From positions 18,567,688 to 18,631,687 of the forward strand of contig OZ059895.1 of assembly GCA_964057225.1 (NCBI GenBank): a stretch of 64,000 bases of DNA, in the 5' to 3' direction. Shown here one piece after another: positions 22,316 to 34,045 of this stretch (its first letter is position 1; each line of letters starts with the position of its first letter). The notes under the pieces were generated by a model. It made no database searches, was not told the origin of the DNA, and saw nothing but the letters and a program-made list of their open reading frames with translations. This DNA is from Auanema rhodensis (lineage: Eukaryota > Nematoda > Chromadorea > Rhabditida > Rhabditidae). The translations under genes and the position numbers were made by a program.

Positions 22316-22944
22316 TATGTTAAAAAATTAAGCACTATAATACTTATATTTATGACAAAAAGAAAGAAAAAAATATGTAAGAAAATCATGAAATAACATG
22401 TAAAAACAATATATGAGGGAGCGGATTATAGAGAAATCGTGAGCCCTAAAATATGTACGTAAAGCCTATCCTCGTGCTTAAGAAATATCACGTTTCCAAA
22501 AAGGAAAAGCTAGTATTTTCGTTCAATCTTTGATAGGCTTTTTTATAAATTTTTTTTTTTTTAATTTTTTTAGCCACCGAATGAGAAAAATTTTATTCAT
22601 ACTAGAATACAAATTTTTCAACAATTTCAAGCGGATTTTTTTATTAAAAAATACTATTAAACTTTGGCTATTTCAAGCTATCAATACAAGTTGAACTTTT
22701 TTATTAAAACGTTTTTGAATTCTAGTACTATTGTAGATACTTTAAAAAATTGTAATACAACTAAATAAAATGAAAAAGAATAAAATTGTCCATCAGTATG
22801 ATTGTGACGTTTAAATGCCTAACTGATTTATAAACTAAAGTATAGCATTTCATATACAGGTTTCGTTAATGATACAATTTGTCTTATTAATTTTGTTATA
22901 AATTATAATTGTCATCTAGGTAAGCAAGAGCCTGTTTAGTTACT
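22316..22944. other. Shared upstream region of syntaxin and MICOS13 genes
   Basis: A 629-bp head-to-head spacer, strongly AT-rich with poly-T runs near 22546-22570. No exon and no clear core promoter motif seen. Confidence 0.5.
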
Positions 22945-23433
22945 ATGGGTATTCTCTGGAAGCTTGGAAAGTATGTTTTGCTGAAGAGCTTTAAGGTATT
23001 TTATACAAATTTGCAGAGTTGGAGTAAGAGTAGGTCTGGTTGTCGGTGCTGTGAAGCTTTCATATGATCATGACATTTGGTCACTCAACACCGTGAAGGT
23101 ATTTTCACTAATTTAAATAATGAATTCAAGTTGAGTTATAGGGGTCCGATCTTTATAATCAGATCAAAAAGTACATTGTTCCAGGAACAATTGTCTATGT
23201 TGATCAGGTATATTTGTGTTTAGAATTGATTAATCTCAAGTTCAACTGTTTCAGTTACCATCCGTAGAGGAAGTACAGGTTAAAGTAGGAACTTCTTGGA
23301 ACAACGGCGTTACTAAGGTTTTTAACTATTTATTTTTCTCCGTTACATTTAAAAGTTTCAGGTTTTCGACTCAATTGAAACAGCCCCATCTAGCCTTAAC
23401 ACTGTTGCGAACAAATTAATTAACAATAAGTAA
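22945..23433 (+). CDS. MICOS13: MICOS complex subunit MIC13/QIL1
   Basis: Five exons: 22945-22970, 23017-23098, 23142-23207, 23255-23317, 23362-23433 (TAA); 102 aa. An N-terminal hydrophobic segment (VGVRVGLVVGAVKLSYDHDIW) matches the QIL1 inner-membrane anchor with its conserved YD motif. The middle block TSWNNGVTKVFDSIETAPSS matches the SWN.G....... .APS signature of human MICOS13 (118 aa). In mitochondria this subunit links the MIC60 and MIC10 subcomplexes at crista junctions. The short length fits the family. AATAAA is at 23492-23497. Confidence 0.88.
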
Positions 23434-24777
23434 AGCCTATAGTTGTAATTCTGTAGCTCTAGGTTATAGTGCATTTACGTACTATGGGAGAAATAAAGTG
23501 TATTATAAAAGAAATTTCTGGTTCCTAATTTCTTCTGAGCCTGTCTAAATGAAATGAATGTGTGATGTTAATACCTTATTTAGGCACATTTTCAATACGG
23601 ATATATAAACATAAACTACAAGAATAGTACAATTATTTACCTTTTTCTTCATTCTGATGCCAGATGTCTGAGGTGTGCTCGGTAGTTTATGAAAACGAGA
23701 TGGAACCCTATGCATTGTTTGTAAACCTATAACAACCTAAGACTATGCCATTGACAACAAGGAGAATAGACTAGTGACCGTTACCTATTGTAGTTGTATG
23801 TAAGTACACAAATAAAGATATGTATGTATAATAGGCTAAGTGTATTCACTTTACAGCTATTCCTATAACCTTATGTTGTGCCCTCTGAAGGCTCATTGTG
23901 CCACCAGAACGGCTGGCAACACATTTAGTTAACCTAGTCGATCAACTGAAGATAAATCATAATTTTGTTTTTCCAATCTTCCAGTCTTTTCTTTATGTTA
24001 GTTCAAAGTGTGAGGTTGACCTATCAGCCATCTGTTCAAATATTTTATAACTGCTCAACTCAACTTCCTGACAAGAAGCAAGATCGCAGCTGGGTTTTGA
24101 CTGATTCGGAGGTCAAGCTTAAACATTTCCATTTACAGCTTTTCTCTTAGTCCTCATCATTCCATCGGCTATCAGTAATGATTTTCCCAAATGCTAAATA
24201 GTATTGTACTTCATAATATCTTTAATATTACAGTCATTTTGCTATTTTATGTAGCTGTCTTATATCTATTGTCATAGTTTCGAGTTTCTAAGAGCAAATC
24301 CATATGTTTCCGGTGTAGAAAACTGGCAGATACTGATTAGAAATAGTCTTTTTATGGTGCCGTATTTTACAGTAGAACAAGACCTAATGGTAGCTTAATA
24401 TATAAAGTATCAGGTTTCTATGTTGTAATCAAAAGATGTCGCCAGCTTCTTTGAATTCTTGTGTGGGATATCGTCCGTGTCGTCCTCAATTGAGCTGTGA
24501 CCACATGCACTATTTTCCTATTTTGATTTGTGTTACATTACACACCCACACATATATATATATATAATTGTTGTTGCTTTGGTATTCTGAGTTATAGTAG
24601 GATCTAGTAATTTACATAAGTTTGTATTAAGTTTTGAGTAGTTTTGACCTTACTATGATGATTCTATCATCATCAGTATCTCCACCCCTTTAGTATATTG
24701 TCAGTTTGGTAATCTTTCTCACTTTACTTTATCTGTTGCAGCATTGAACCAAAAACATTTATTGTGAATCTGTAGCT
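23434..24777. other. Intergenic region before the cuticlin gene
   Basis: It holds the MICOS13 3' UTR and the upstream region of the ZP gene. Only short AT-rich open frames and a small TA repeat near 24550 are visible. Confidence 0.5.
23492..23497 (+). terminator. Polyadenylation signal AATAAA (MICOS13)
   Basis: Canonical hexamer 59 nt after the MICOS13 stop codon. Confidence 0.6.
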
Positions 24778-27375
24778 ATGCTTCAGCTTGCACTGTATGT
24801 ATCGGTAACTTTATAATTAATTAGTTTTTTTTATTTTTGTGATGAATATTTAGATATTTACTACGGTTTCTGCAATATTAGGAGAAAATGCTATTATAGA
24901 AAAGCCAATTGTTGAATGTACTGAAGAAGCAATATCATTTACAATTAGAACAGCTTCTCCATTTAGGTTTGCTTCTCTTTCATTCTTTATAGCTTTCGCT
25001 CTCTTGATATCATATAATTATATTTTTCTTTACAGAGGTAGTATATACGTCCAAGATCAACATGATTTAGAATTATGTCGCCATATTTATCAAACAAATG
25101 AAGTTAACCATGCCACTTTTGCAGTACGAATTGGTGATTGTGGCATGAGGCGTACAAGACAAGTATGATGACATGACATTTCTATTGCAAAATACCCTTT
25201 TTTCCTTTTTAAGTTAAATCCATATGGTATGACATATTCGTTAATATTTGTTGCAACATTCCATCCACAATTCATGACTAAGCTTGACAGAGCTTTCAAC
25301 GTCAAATGCTTCTATGAGCACGCTGATAAAATGGTGAACGCTAATATGGATGTAAGGTATGATGATGATGATGATAAAACACTTTTAAAATGTGAAGAAT
25401 GCTATAAAGAAACTGAAAAAACACATGAGTCTCAGTTTCAAATAATAATAGGCTGAAAGTGATTTTTAAATTTAAATTTTTAGCGGACTGCCAACAGAAC
25501 CTTTGGAACAATCTACAACCATCTTGCCGTCTTGCCATTATTCTATTAGGGAAGGTTCAGTAGATGGACAACGTGTTCGTGATGTACGAATCGGATCCAC
25601 TCTTGTTCACCGTTGGGAATGCGATAATCGTTAGTACACAATTCAAAAATATACTCACTTCATTGAATTTTCTGTTTATTTAGCTCGATTTGGAATGCTT
25701 GTCAAAAATTGTTTTGTTACTGACGGAGGAGGAGTTTCCATTAAAGTTATTGATGATCGAGGGTAAGTGAATGAGCTTAGTGCTAAAAAAACGGTTTCAA
25801 AAACGTTTCATTCTGTTTCCAGATGTCCTATTCCGCTAAGTATAGCATCTAATCCACTTGTATACGATCAATCTCTCACCTTAGCCTATACAGTCATTGA
25901 AGCTTTCAATTTTCCTGATCGCAATAAAATTATCTTCCAATGTCAAATTTCAGTATGTGATAAAAAGGAAAATGATTGTATTGGAATAACGGTATTTACT
26001 TGTCATTGATTCAAGTTTTATGTATAATTTGATTGTTGTGCAGCCCCCAACGTGCCCACGTGTTACTCGAACTGAATATCGTCCAAATTCTATCATAGAT
26101 ACAGAAATAAATCCCACTCAGGTAATATATTCTGATAAATATGCTGAGCATTGAGGGACAACCTATATTTTACAGGTTGTTGCCACATTCAAGGGTGCTG
26201 TACGATCCAATAACATTGGTCAAACACTAATTGATGGAACCTTAACTCCAACAACCATCAATGACAATCGATTACCAATTGGTATAGACAGCTTGAGCTT
26301 ATAAACTTGTATGTGATGCTGTTAATTGACATAGTTACAGGTCGAATAGATGATCTCTACCCATGGCAACGTGAACAAAATAATATTGACTACGAAGAGA
26401 CTAATGAAATTAAAGAATCAACGCCTATCTTCCTATCTCGTCAAAATCGAACAATGGTAAGTATGAGCATGCTACTAAAGTTCATTTTTCCAATGTTTTT
26501 GGCGCATAGTTTTAAGAAAAACTGAGTATCACACAATAGGACATACCTTCTCTTATTTTCTGCCAATTTGTATGCAACCGCTGCGTGAAAACAAATAGTG
26601 AAAAATGACATGAACGTGTATTATCTCACCGCGTCATTTGCTTGCTTTATGCAAATTAGATTGATTCTATATCTCTAGTTATGTGAATCATATTCAGGTG
26701 ACTCCTACTCAAACAACAGAGACCATGGCAACTGTCATAATGAGCAATGATTCAACAGAACCTCCTCGACCATTAGAGATTTTTGTAAAAAGTAGCTCAC
26801 CTTTGCCAAATGTGCAACCAGTAGAAAAACAGAGAGGTTTTCACAATAAAAAAACAAAGAAATGACAAAGAAATTTTAAGATTCTCGTCAGCGACGGTTA
26901 GCCGACCAAGTTATGGATGTCGAATCAGATCCCATCTATATACGACCAGTCGAAGAGCCATTTATTAAGTCAGATGGTTCGTATCATCATTATATTTCTA
27001 TAAAATGATTGCCGGAAAATATAATGATGGATTATACCGAATTTCAGCTATGGCAAGCAACAGCACTACGACATTAACATGCTTAAACCAGACTGCTTTG
27101 ATCACAATGGCTTCAGCATTTGCTTTGACGACACTCCTATCATTAATATTCATCACTTATCTTTGGAGAGATCTATACAAGACGTAATAAAAAACAAGTA
27201 TCATTGGAACTTGAAGCATTGTATGTACTTCAGGTGTGGTCGACAAGAGGAAGAAGAACGATGTGCCCGTTCCGTTAGCAGCGATGCAGCTGAGTCCGGA
27301 AACACCACAGCTCCCATCTATATTCGACGATTGGGAAATCCAAACTATGCTATGCCCTTCAGGCAATTAGAATAA
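24778..27375 (+). CDS. ZP-domain cuticlin-like transmembrane protein
   Basis: Fourteen exons: 24778-24804, 24854-24966, 25036-25162, 25214-25356, 25484-25629, 25684-25762, 25823-25991, 26044-26121, 26176-26281, 26341-26456, 26698-26836, 26881-26976, 27048-27183, 27234-27375 (TAA); 538 aa. A signal peptide (about 1-19) is followed by a zona pellucida domain (about 31-272) with nematode cuticlin landmarks: VECTEEAISF at the start, RIGDCGMRR, VHRWECD, KNCFVTDG and CPRVTR. A Thr/Pro-rich linker leads to a furin-type site RQRR (about 417-420, formed across the exon 11/12 junction), then a transmembrane helix (about 464-486) and a basic cytosolic tail ending FRQLE. ZP cuticlins polymerise in the apical extracellular matrix after furin release from the membrane. 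Which cutl paralogue it is cannot be decided here. Confidence 0.92.
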
Positions 27376-28068
27376 AAAAATAATTTCCACAAAAAATGTC
27401 TCGGTTATCATGTTGTTAATCTATAACTTTCCTTGTCAAAGAACAATCTTTCATTTTCTCGCCTTTTTACTGAAAGCGTAACCAAACCTGTTAGAATTCT
27501 CTAGTTTTTTCTTATCTAAAAGTTTATAACCAACCTGAGCAAAAACTTTTAAAAACAAAATTGCATCCAAGAAACCATAATGCTCTTAATAATTCATTGA
27601 ATTGAACATCCTAATGTACATAAAACGCATAATAAATATTGTTATATTGATATTTTCATGAAGATAGTAGCTGTCTACTAGCTCTGGAACAAGTTTTATA
27701 GACCAAAAGTTAGAATAGTAGCTGATTGATATATGCTAGCTTCTGTTCTAGTATTAACACTCGTAACTGATTAATATTACTTGTCATAGATTATTCAGAC
27801 ATGCTCATTGATTTTTATCATTGATCATGATATTACATAATTCTTGCAATGAGTGATGACAACAACGTAACATAAGTGATACATAATAAAGATTAATTAC
27901 TCATTAAATACTATTTTCATGACAAATAACGCTTTGTGCAAATGAGTTAGAAGAAAGAAAGAGTACAATTTTGAAAAAAAAACCGTAAATCGTTGTCGTT
28001 TAAACTATGTACAGCATGAAAATCAAGTTTTTGCAGAAAGAATATAGATAGTTGAAGTACAGTCTTCT
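27376..28068. other. Spacer between convergent genes
   Basis: It separates the cuticlin gene (+) from the 75-aa gene (-). AT-rich; no exon or RNA gene seen. Confidence 0.55.
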
Positions 28069-28415
28069 CTATGCTCTAGCTCTTTGATTTACAGGCATTC
28101 GTTGAACGGCAACACCGACTGCTAGATGAGGAAAGCAAAGATCATCGGGAGTAAATTTCCATATTTCAACTTCGCAGCTGATAAGCTGCAACATATTTTC
28201 ATTTTCAAAAAATTATAAGTAAAAAAACTAAGGATATGTTGGTAAAAATTATTTATTTCGAAAAAAAATAAAAATTTCTATACAGTAACCGGATATTAAC
28301 TTACAGATACAGAACCCAAAATGAAGTTTAGAACCGAATACATTAGAAGGCACGGGGACAACAAAGGGATATCAGCTGGTAGTGGCGAAAACAGTGAGAA
28401 CCTGTTAAACCACAT
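28069..28415 (-). CDS. Putative 75-aa small protein, two exons
   Basis: Exons 28305-28415 and 28069-28185 are joined by a GTAAGT donor and a TTGCAG acceptor in matching phase, giving 75 codons plus TAG. The first exon encodes a hydrophobic stretch (LLSPCLLMYSVLNFILGSVS, about 18-37), probably a membrane segment or signal anchor. The second has a clearly non-random sequence (CEVEIWKFTPDDLCFPHLAV) ending VQRMPVNQRARA. Each half is too short to stand out alone. If a TTTAACAG acceptor at about 28395-28402 is used for trans-splicing, translation could instead start at the internal Met (residue 25), giving 51 aa. It starts 105 bp after the plin-1 stop on the same strand, an operon-like spacing. Family not recognised. 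It could also be alternative 3' exons of plin-1, but no in-phase donor was found. Confidence 0.55.
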
Positions 28416-28520
28416 GCTCCGCCCATTTTAAATAAAAACACTTTAAATCGATAAGTAGCAGAAAAATTGTTAAATGATGTAAGCATTAGATTATGATAAA
28501 ATTAGTTAAGGTGGAGAACT

Positions 28521-30175
28521 TCAGAGGTCCATGTCTTCAACTCCATGAATCGTTGATGGGCTTCTCTCAGTACCTAAAACAGCAACAAATGTTGATAATG
28601 TATGGTTCATAGATTGCACCTCATCTCTGACATCGTAGATAGTGTCAGCTTCCTTAAGGTTTTCTTCTAAAGTTAGGAGATATTGGATGGCTCCATCGAC
28701 GTAGGTACCATCGCCAAACACCTGAAGTTCAAACAGTTTTGATTTTTCAAGAGGTTTCAGCAACACTAACCTGCTGGCCCATGCTTCTTAGAGAAGTTAA
28801 TTGAGCAATCAATTGGTCAGCATTACCCTTAATGGACTTCAGGAGCATTTCTTCAGGAGCAGCACTGTAGTGGCGGGCATCATCTTCGATACGATTCTGA
28901 GAACAGACAAGATTAAGGTTTTAAGTCTCATATTAATAAATACCTTGAGATCAGAGAGGGATGCGGACACATCCTCTACCTTTCCACGAACCCATTCACC
29001 TTTAGATTTCATGATATCTACCTAAAAATATAGAACATCCATTCACTTTTTAGATATTGCATACCAATAAGAAACCACCAGAAAGCTGATCAAGAAGAGT
29101 TTTAGTCTTATCATTAATAGGGTCAATAACTTTATCATAAGCCTAGAAATTTCAAATAATTACAATGTTTCAACCATATTTTTATTTATTATTTTATACC
29201 TTAGATTTGAGAGAAGCTACAATGGCAGAGGCAATTCCAGCAACACGCTCTCCGATTGATTGATTGGGATCCTCATTAATTTGAAGAGCAAGAGATTTTT
29301 CAACCAAGGCACGGATAATATCAAGAAGAGAATGAGATGTTTCAGCCAAATGAGCAAGTGGGACCTATAGAAAATGTCACATGAAAAATTAAGAAATGTA
29401 TAGCTTACGTTGGCAAGGCGTTGAACTTCCTGGATGCAAGCAAAAATCTTTTGGACAAGAGCTTCCTCAAGTTCTTTTACCGAAAGAACTACCCTACGTC
29501 CAGCTCCTTTGGCAATCTTGAACGAATCCAAAAGAAGTTCAGCACCTCCAGCAGTTAAAGCCAACCCGAACTAAATAGGAGAATGAGTGAAGGAAAAAAT
29601 ATTCTTTCTAACTTGTGTAGCTAAGACGGCAGCACCCAATCCTACGGTAGTTCCATGAATGGCAACAGTTTTTCCGTGATCAATGGCTCCTTTTCCTAAA
29701 TAATTTATATTTATTACTTAAATTAGAAAAAACAAAAATACCAGTGCAATAAGCTCCAGCAACAGCATCACGAGGCTTTACATAAAATGTGTTGTAAGTG
29801 TTATTGGCTTTCTGTTGAGCATACTAAACAGAAACAAAAAAATAAACAGAATAGAAAACCACAAATACCTCGGTAGCATCAGCTACTTTCTGTTCAACAC
29901 AGCTAAAAGTATTTTCAGCGAGAGTACAACTGTGCTTTGCCCAATCATAGGTTGCAAAAGCCTGAATTGTAATACAATAATAATAGTTAATCGCAAAGCG
30001 CGCTCCAAACACAATCAACATTCAACATAGCTATCAGTTTTGATCAAAGCCTTTCTTTGTTAAATAAAATTTTATTATAGGAAAGTATTACCTGCTGAAC
30101 CCATTGATTTTCCATAACAGTGTCGTAGTAGCTTTGAGTTTCTCGTGAGTTATCTTTCATGGGCGTAGAATCCAT
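28521..30175 (-). CDS. plin-1: Perilipin-type lipid-droplet protein (PLIN-1-like)
   Basis: Ten exons: 30092-30175, 29869-29961, 29742-29823, 29613-29695, 29409-29570, 29200-29364, 29065-29142, 28944-29021, 28771-28896, 28521-28721 (TGA); 383 aa. The sequence resembles my memory of C. elegans W01A8.1, the worm perilipin. An N-terminal region with YDWAKHSCTLAENTFSCVEQ and VKPRDAVAGAYCTGKGAIDHG occupies the PAT/11-mer-like part. A Gly/Ala-rich amphipathic stretch (TTVGLGAAVLATQFGLALTA) follows. The C-terminal half is a helical bundle rich in coiled-coil-like heptads. Perilipins coat cytosolic lipid droplets and gate lipase access. No signal peptide or transmembrane anchor is expected or seen. 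It is divergent from the DUF167 gene, 475 bp away. Confidence 0.85.
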
Positions 30176-30650
30176 AGTTACCTTAGAATATTTCAAAATT
30201 AATAATTAAATAAAAAAAAATACGAAGAAATATAACAAAGGTAAAGATTCTAGAACTAACTAGAACTATGTTGTTTGTAACGGACTTTTATCTGATGAAT
30301 GAAAAGAGAGAAGAAGAGAGAAGGACGAAAAGTAAACGACAATGTTTATATCTTCGAACAGGCACATTAGTGACAACGTATAAAAGTTAAGAACTGATTG
30401 TGCGATTTATATACTTTATATATTTATAGAAAATATATATACTAATATAGTAAACAATTAATAGGATGAGTCAAAGTAGTTTTGTTAGGTGCAATTTGGC
30501 GGCTATATTGATTGCCCGAAAAAGATCTATTTTATACATATTTATATAATATTTTCTTGTTCTATGTACATTGATCATCATTGTACGTCCAGGTCTTCCT
30601 CTAATGGCTACAGTGGGATGTTAAGTTTCTTAAAACTTTCTATACGAGAG
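30176..30650. promoter_or_regulatory. Bidirectional promoter region, plin-1 / DUF167 gene
   Basis: A 475-bp head-to-head spacer with purine-rich (GAGAGAAGAAGAG) and AT-rich stretches. No TATA/Inr pair or GC box was clear; the bidirectional role is inferred from gene orientation. Confidence 0.4.
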
Positions 30651-31226
30651 ATGTCAAAAGGAAAATCTAAGATTGCGAAAGTAACTGCCTTTTTAAATTA
30701 CCTGACTATTAGTTGTTCAGGCGGTCGCGACAAGTTCAAATGCACAGGAAAGAGGAAATTTGGAAACTGATAAGGCAATTTCGCTTAGCAATCAGGGACA
30801 AATAAGGTTGAGGGTTCATGCCCGACCCGGGGCAAAAGAAAGCAGTATCACAGGTTTGTTCATAGACTATGATTGTTCGTTGTCTTGAAGTTGTAATGAA
30901 ATAGCTGTTTTGTCCACGTCAGACAACAGATTGCGCGTTCTTTAAATGCTGACGTTCCAGAAATACGAGATGACGAAATTTGTATTTCTATTAACGCTCC
31001 TCCAAGAGAAGGACAAGCGAATGAGGAGTTAGTAGCATATGTTAGACAGGCTCTAGGTTTACGAAATAATGAACTTTGTTTCGACAAGGTATTCATAACT
31101 AAACTATGAACTATTATGCATGTATTTTAGGGTGCTAAATCGCGTAATAAAGTTCTTCTTATCACATCCAACAGATTCAGTATACAAGATGTGACCGATA
31201 AGCTTAACCAACTTGTGGAAAAATAA
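30651..31226 (+). CDS. UPF0235/DUF167 (YggU/C15orf40) family protein
   Basis: Four exons: 30651-30680, 30721-30853, 30961-31088, 31131-31226 (TAA); 128 aa. The core aligns with human C15orf40: LRVHARPGAKESSIT corresponds to I.IHAKPGSKQNAVT, INAPPREGQANEEL to IAAPPSEGEANAEL, and DKGAKSRNKVLL to DKGGKSREKVV. Length is typical of the family (about 100-150 aa). The acceptor at 30960 was chosen because it is the only one restoring the family frame and spacing; the CAG at 30921 leads to a stop. The biochemical function of the family is unknown. AATAAA is at 31290-31295. Confidence 0.92.
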
Positions 31227-32155
31227 ACAATATTTTTATGACGCAAACTCATCATCTTTAATTGTCATCAATCATATTTATGTAGCGGAAATAAAAAAAA
31301 TTAACTTTTTAATTGATAAATCATGATAATCACAACCGCATCCTTTGCTCTTTCATTTTCAAATTAGCTCATAAGTAAACCGGTTGCACATAGCAATTGT
31401 TGTCTTTCTATTATTCAAATATATTCCATAAACTTCAGGTTAAGAACGTTCGATTTGAAGAAGATCATGTTGACATATTCGGCTGCCTTGAGTACAGACT
31501 TATTAATTGCTGACCCGAGTGTCAAGCTAACATGAATTCTCATTAAACTAATTGAATCGGTAAGTGCTGTGAGTATTCCATATTGGGTCATAATAATATG
31601 ATTACAACACACAATTTATACCAGCTTTGAGGCTTATTGTTCTATTCAATTCCTCAATTCTATAACTTCAGATAGATAGTGCCATATAATTGAATCACAC
31701 TTCAATCATACAATATACATTTCTAATGAGACATTTTTTAAAAGAAAGGCAATGAGGTATATTTATATTTTCTTTTTTTATTCTTGTTTTATATATATTT
31801 CAATTTATTTTAATTATGTATTTGATTTATAATTTGAAAAGTTGAGCGCATATTTCTCAGTCTAATCTAATATTAAGATTTATACTGCTTGCCCTTTAAC
31901 AACATAAAATGCGTTATTAATCTTAGAAAGACTTAGTTAATTATATTAAGTACTAACATATAATTATGTTATAGTCATTTCTACCTCGGAAATGTTTTAA
32001 AGGTATCAAGATGTATTTCATTGATGCTCATATGTAGCTCTTACTAATCGTATAATCTGACTCATAATCCAAAATTTCTACGCATTTACCAGTATTGTCA
32101 GCTATTTATTTGTTGTTATATATACCATATTTTTTCCCATTAGTCAATTTTATCG

Positions 32156-32157
<2 letters not shown>

Positions 32158-32228
<71 letters not shown>
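32158..32228. repeat. (TC)n microsatellite
   Basis: About 50 bp of pure CT repeat followed by an interrupted CT/TTTC stretch. Confidence 0.95.
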
Positions 32229-33981
32229 GTTTTAGTTTAACTGTCTGAACATCCTTACCTAAGACCATATATCTTCTGATTAGTTTATTCTACTCTGATA
32301 TTACAAATGAAATCGACTAAATTCTGGAATTATATCTGATTTTCATTTTTGCATATCTTCTTAATAAGCTCATTAGACTCCAGGTGGTATACAAGGCTTT
32401 AGATTGGTTTTTCGACTATAATGATCTATCACTTCTCCCCGCTTGCTACACCTCTCTCTTTAAATCTCTTCCACCCTCCATTCATGCTCTATCTCACCCT
32501 TCTCTTTGAGTCTTGATTCCATTCTCTATGGCAATCTCTCATGTGCTCACTACATACAAGCAGAAAGGAAGGAAAATGAAGAGAGAGAGAAAGATCAAAT
32601 AAGATGAGAGAGAAAGAAAGAAAGAGAGAATGAATGAGTGAGAGAAGGAGAATATGGGCGCAATTGACTTGAACAGCTAATTTCTTATCAAAATCCTTTT
32701 ATAGTTAACGCACCATAGCTTATAGCCTCGTATACATATTCACCAGACCACCTGCAAAATCACAGAGTTGTAAAATAGCTGAGACTACCTTCTACATCTC
32801 TGTGGTGAAGTTTAGTTAGCTGGCCATTTGCCCATGTGGTCAAGTCATCTTGGGTAAGTTTTACGCATATAATATCACAAATAGTATAGTTATTATAATA
32901 TACTAAAGATGTTGCTGCAGCTTTTGTATGAATCTTCGTGCTAATTTTAATTTTTTATTCTTCTCATCCTATTTGCGCAGCTCCTCTATTAGTAAATTGA
33001 TAGTTCTATCGAGAAATGGACTATTCTCCACTAGTTTCTTAAAGAATAAAAGAGAAAAAGTGAATAAGGAAGATAGTATTAAATGAGAAAGAGTAAGAGA
33101 TAATAAGAGAAACAGAAGGAAAGACAATGAGAGAAAGAGAACGATAGCACATGTTGAGTATGTCTGTGTCAATGTGTGTGAATGGAGAGAACTAAGTAGA
33201 GAACAATCCTTAGCTCCGTGGGCTCTTCATCTTGTTAATTTCATCTGTTTCAAGTAGTAGTAGTAGTAGCTGTTTCGGTATATCTCCATAGAGAAATGTC
33301 ATGAAAGTCTCTTTCAATCTTACATTTGAATTGCTTTAAAGAAGAAATGATACCAAGGATGTTCTTCTTGTGTAGATGTGCTGCCAGATTCACGTAATGC
33401 TTAGTCCATGCCCCTCCATACATACACACACACACACACACATAGGCATTCATCCAGAAGCTTGAGCTTTTTCAGCTCTTGTTCAGCTAATCCAGCTGAA
33501 TTCTATGTGTATTAGTTTACTTATCTGTCTCCTATTTGACATCTTCCATCAGAATTCTATAATCTTACGCCATTTCTTCTTTTCTCGTTGTCATCTTGCT
33601 TCTTCGTTCTGTGAATTAATACAAGAATAATTTATCATCCAATTTTTGCCATCTTGAAACACCTCTCAGTATATGATGATCTCTTTATTTTCTTTCTTTC
33701 TCCTCTCTCACTTTTCTTTCTTATTATATTTTACTGATCGGATTCACGTTGGGCATTACTAGCCAGATCCAGATGTAAACATTTGTGTTTGTATGTTTGT
33801 GACATCGTTCAGATGTTTCCACCACGAGCATAGGCGTTCACTGCTCTGACAACGTTTCCTAGTCATGGTCATGTTCTTATGTATATGAGACATTTCAAAT
33901 ATATATTTAGTTAACTATATATTTTTATTTTATTTCTTTCATCTCAACAATGTATTTGATGAATCGTCATGCATCTCGTTG

Positions 33982-33985
<4 letters not shown>

Positions 33986-34045
<60 letters not shown>
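33986..34045. repeat. (TC)n microsatellite
   Basis: About 52 bp of pure TC repeat with a short imperfect end. Confidence 0.95.

Noticed and set aside
30801-30835. tRNA-like B-box (GGTTCATGCCCGACCC)
   Set aside because: It lies in DUF167 exon 2 (codes for VHARPG) and has no cloverleaf around it.
30921-30960. CAG at 30921 as the DUF167 exon 3 acceptor
   Set aside because: It leads to an early stop; the acceptor at 30960 restores the family alignment exactly.
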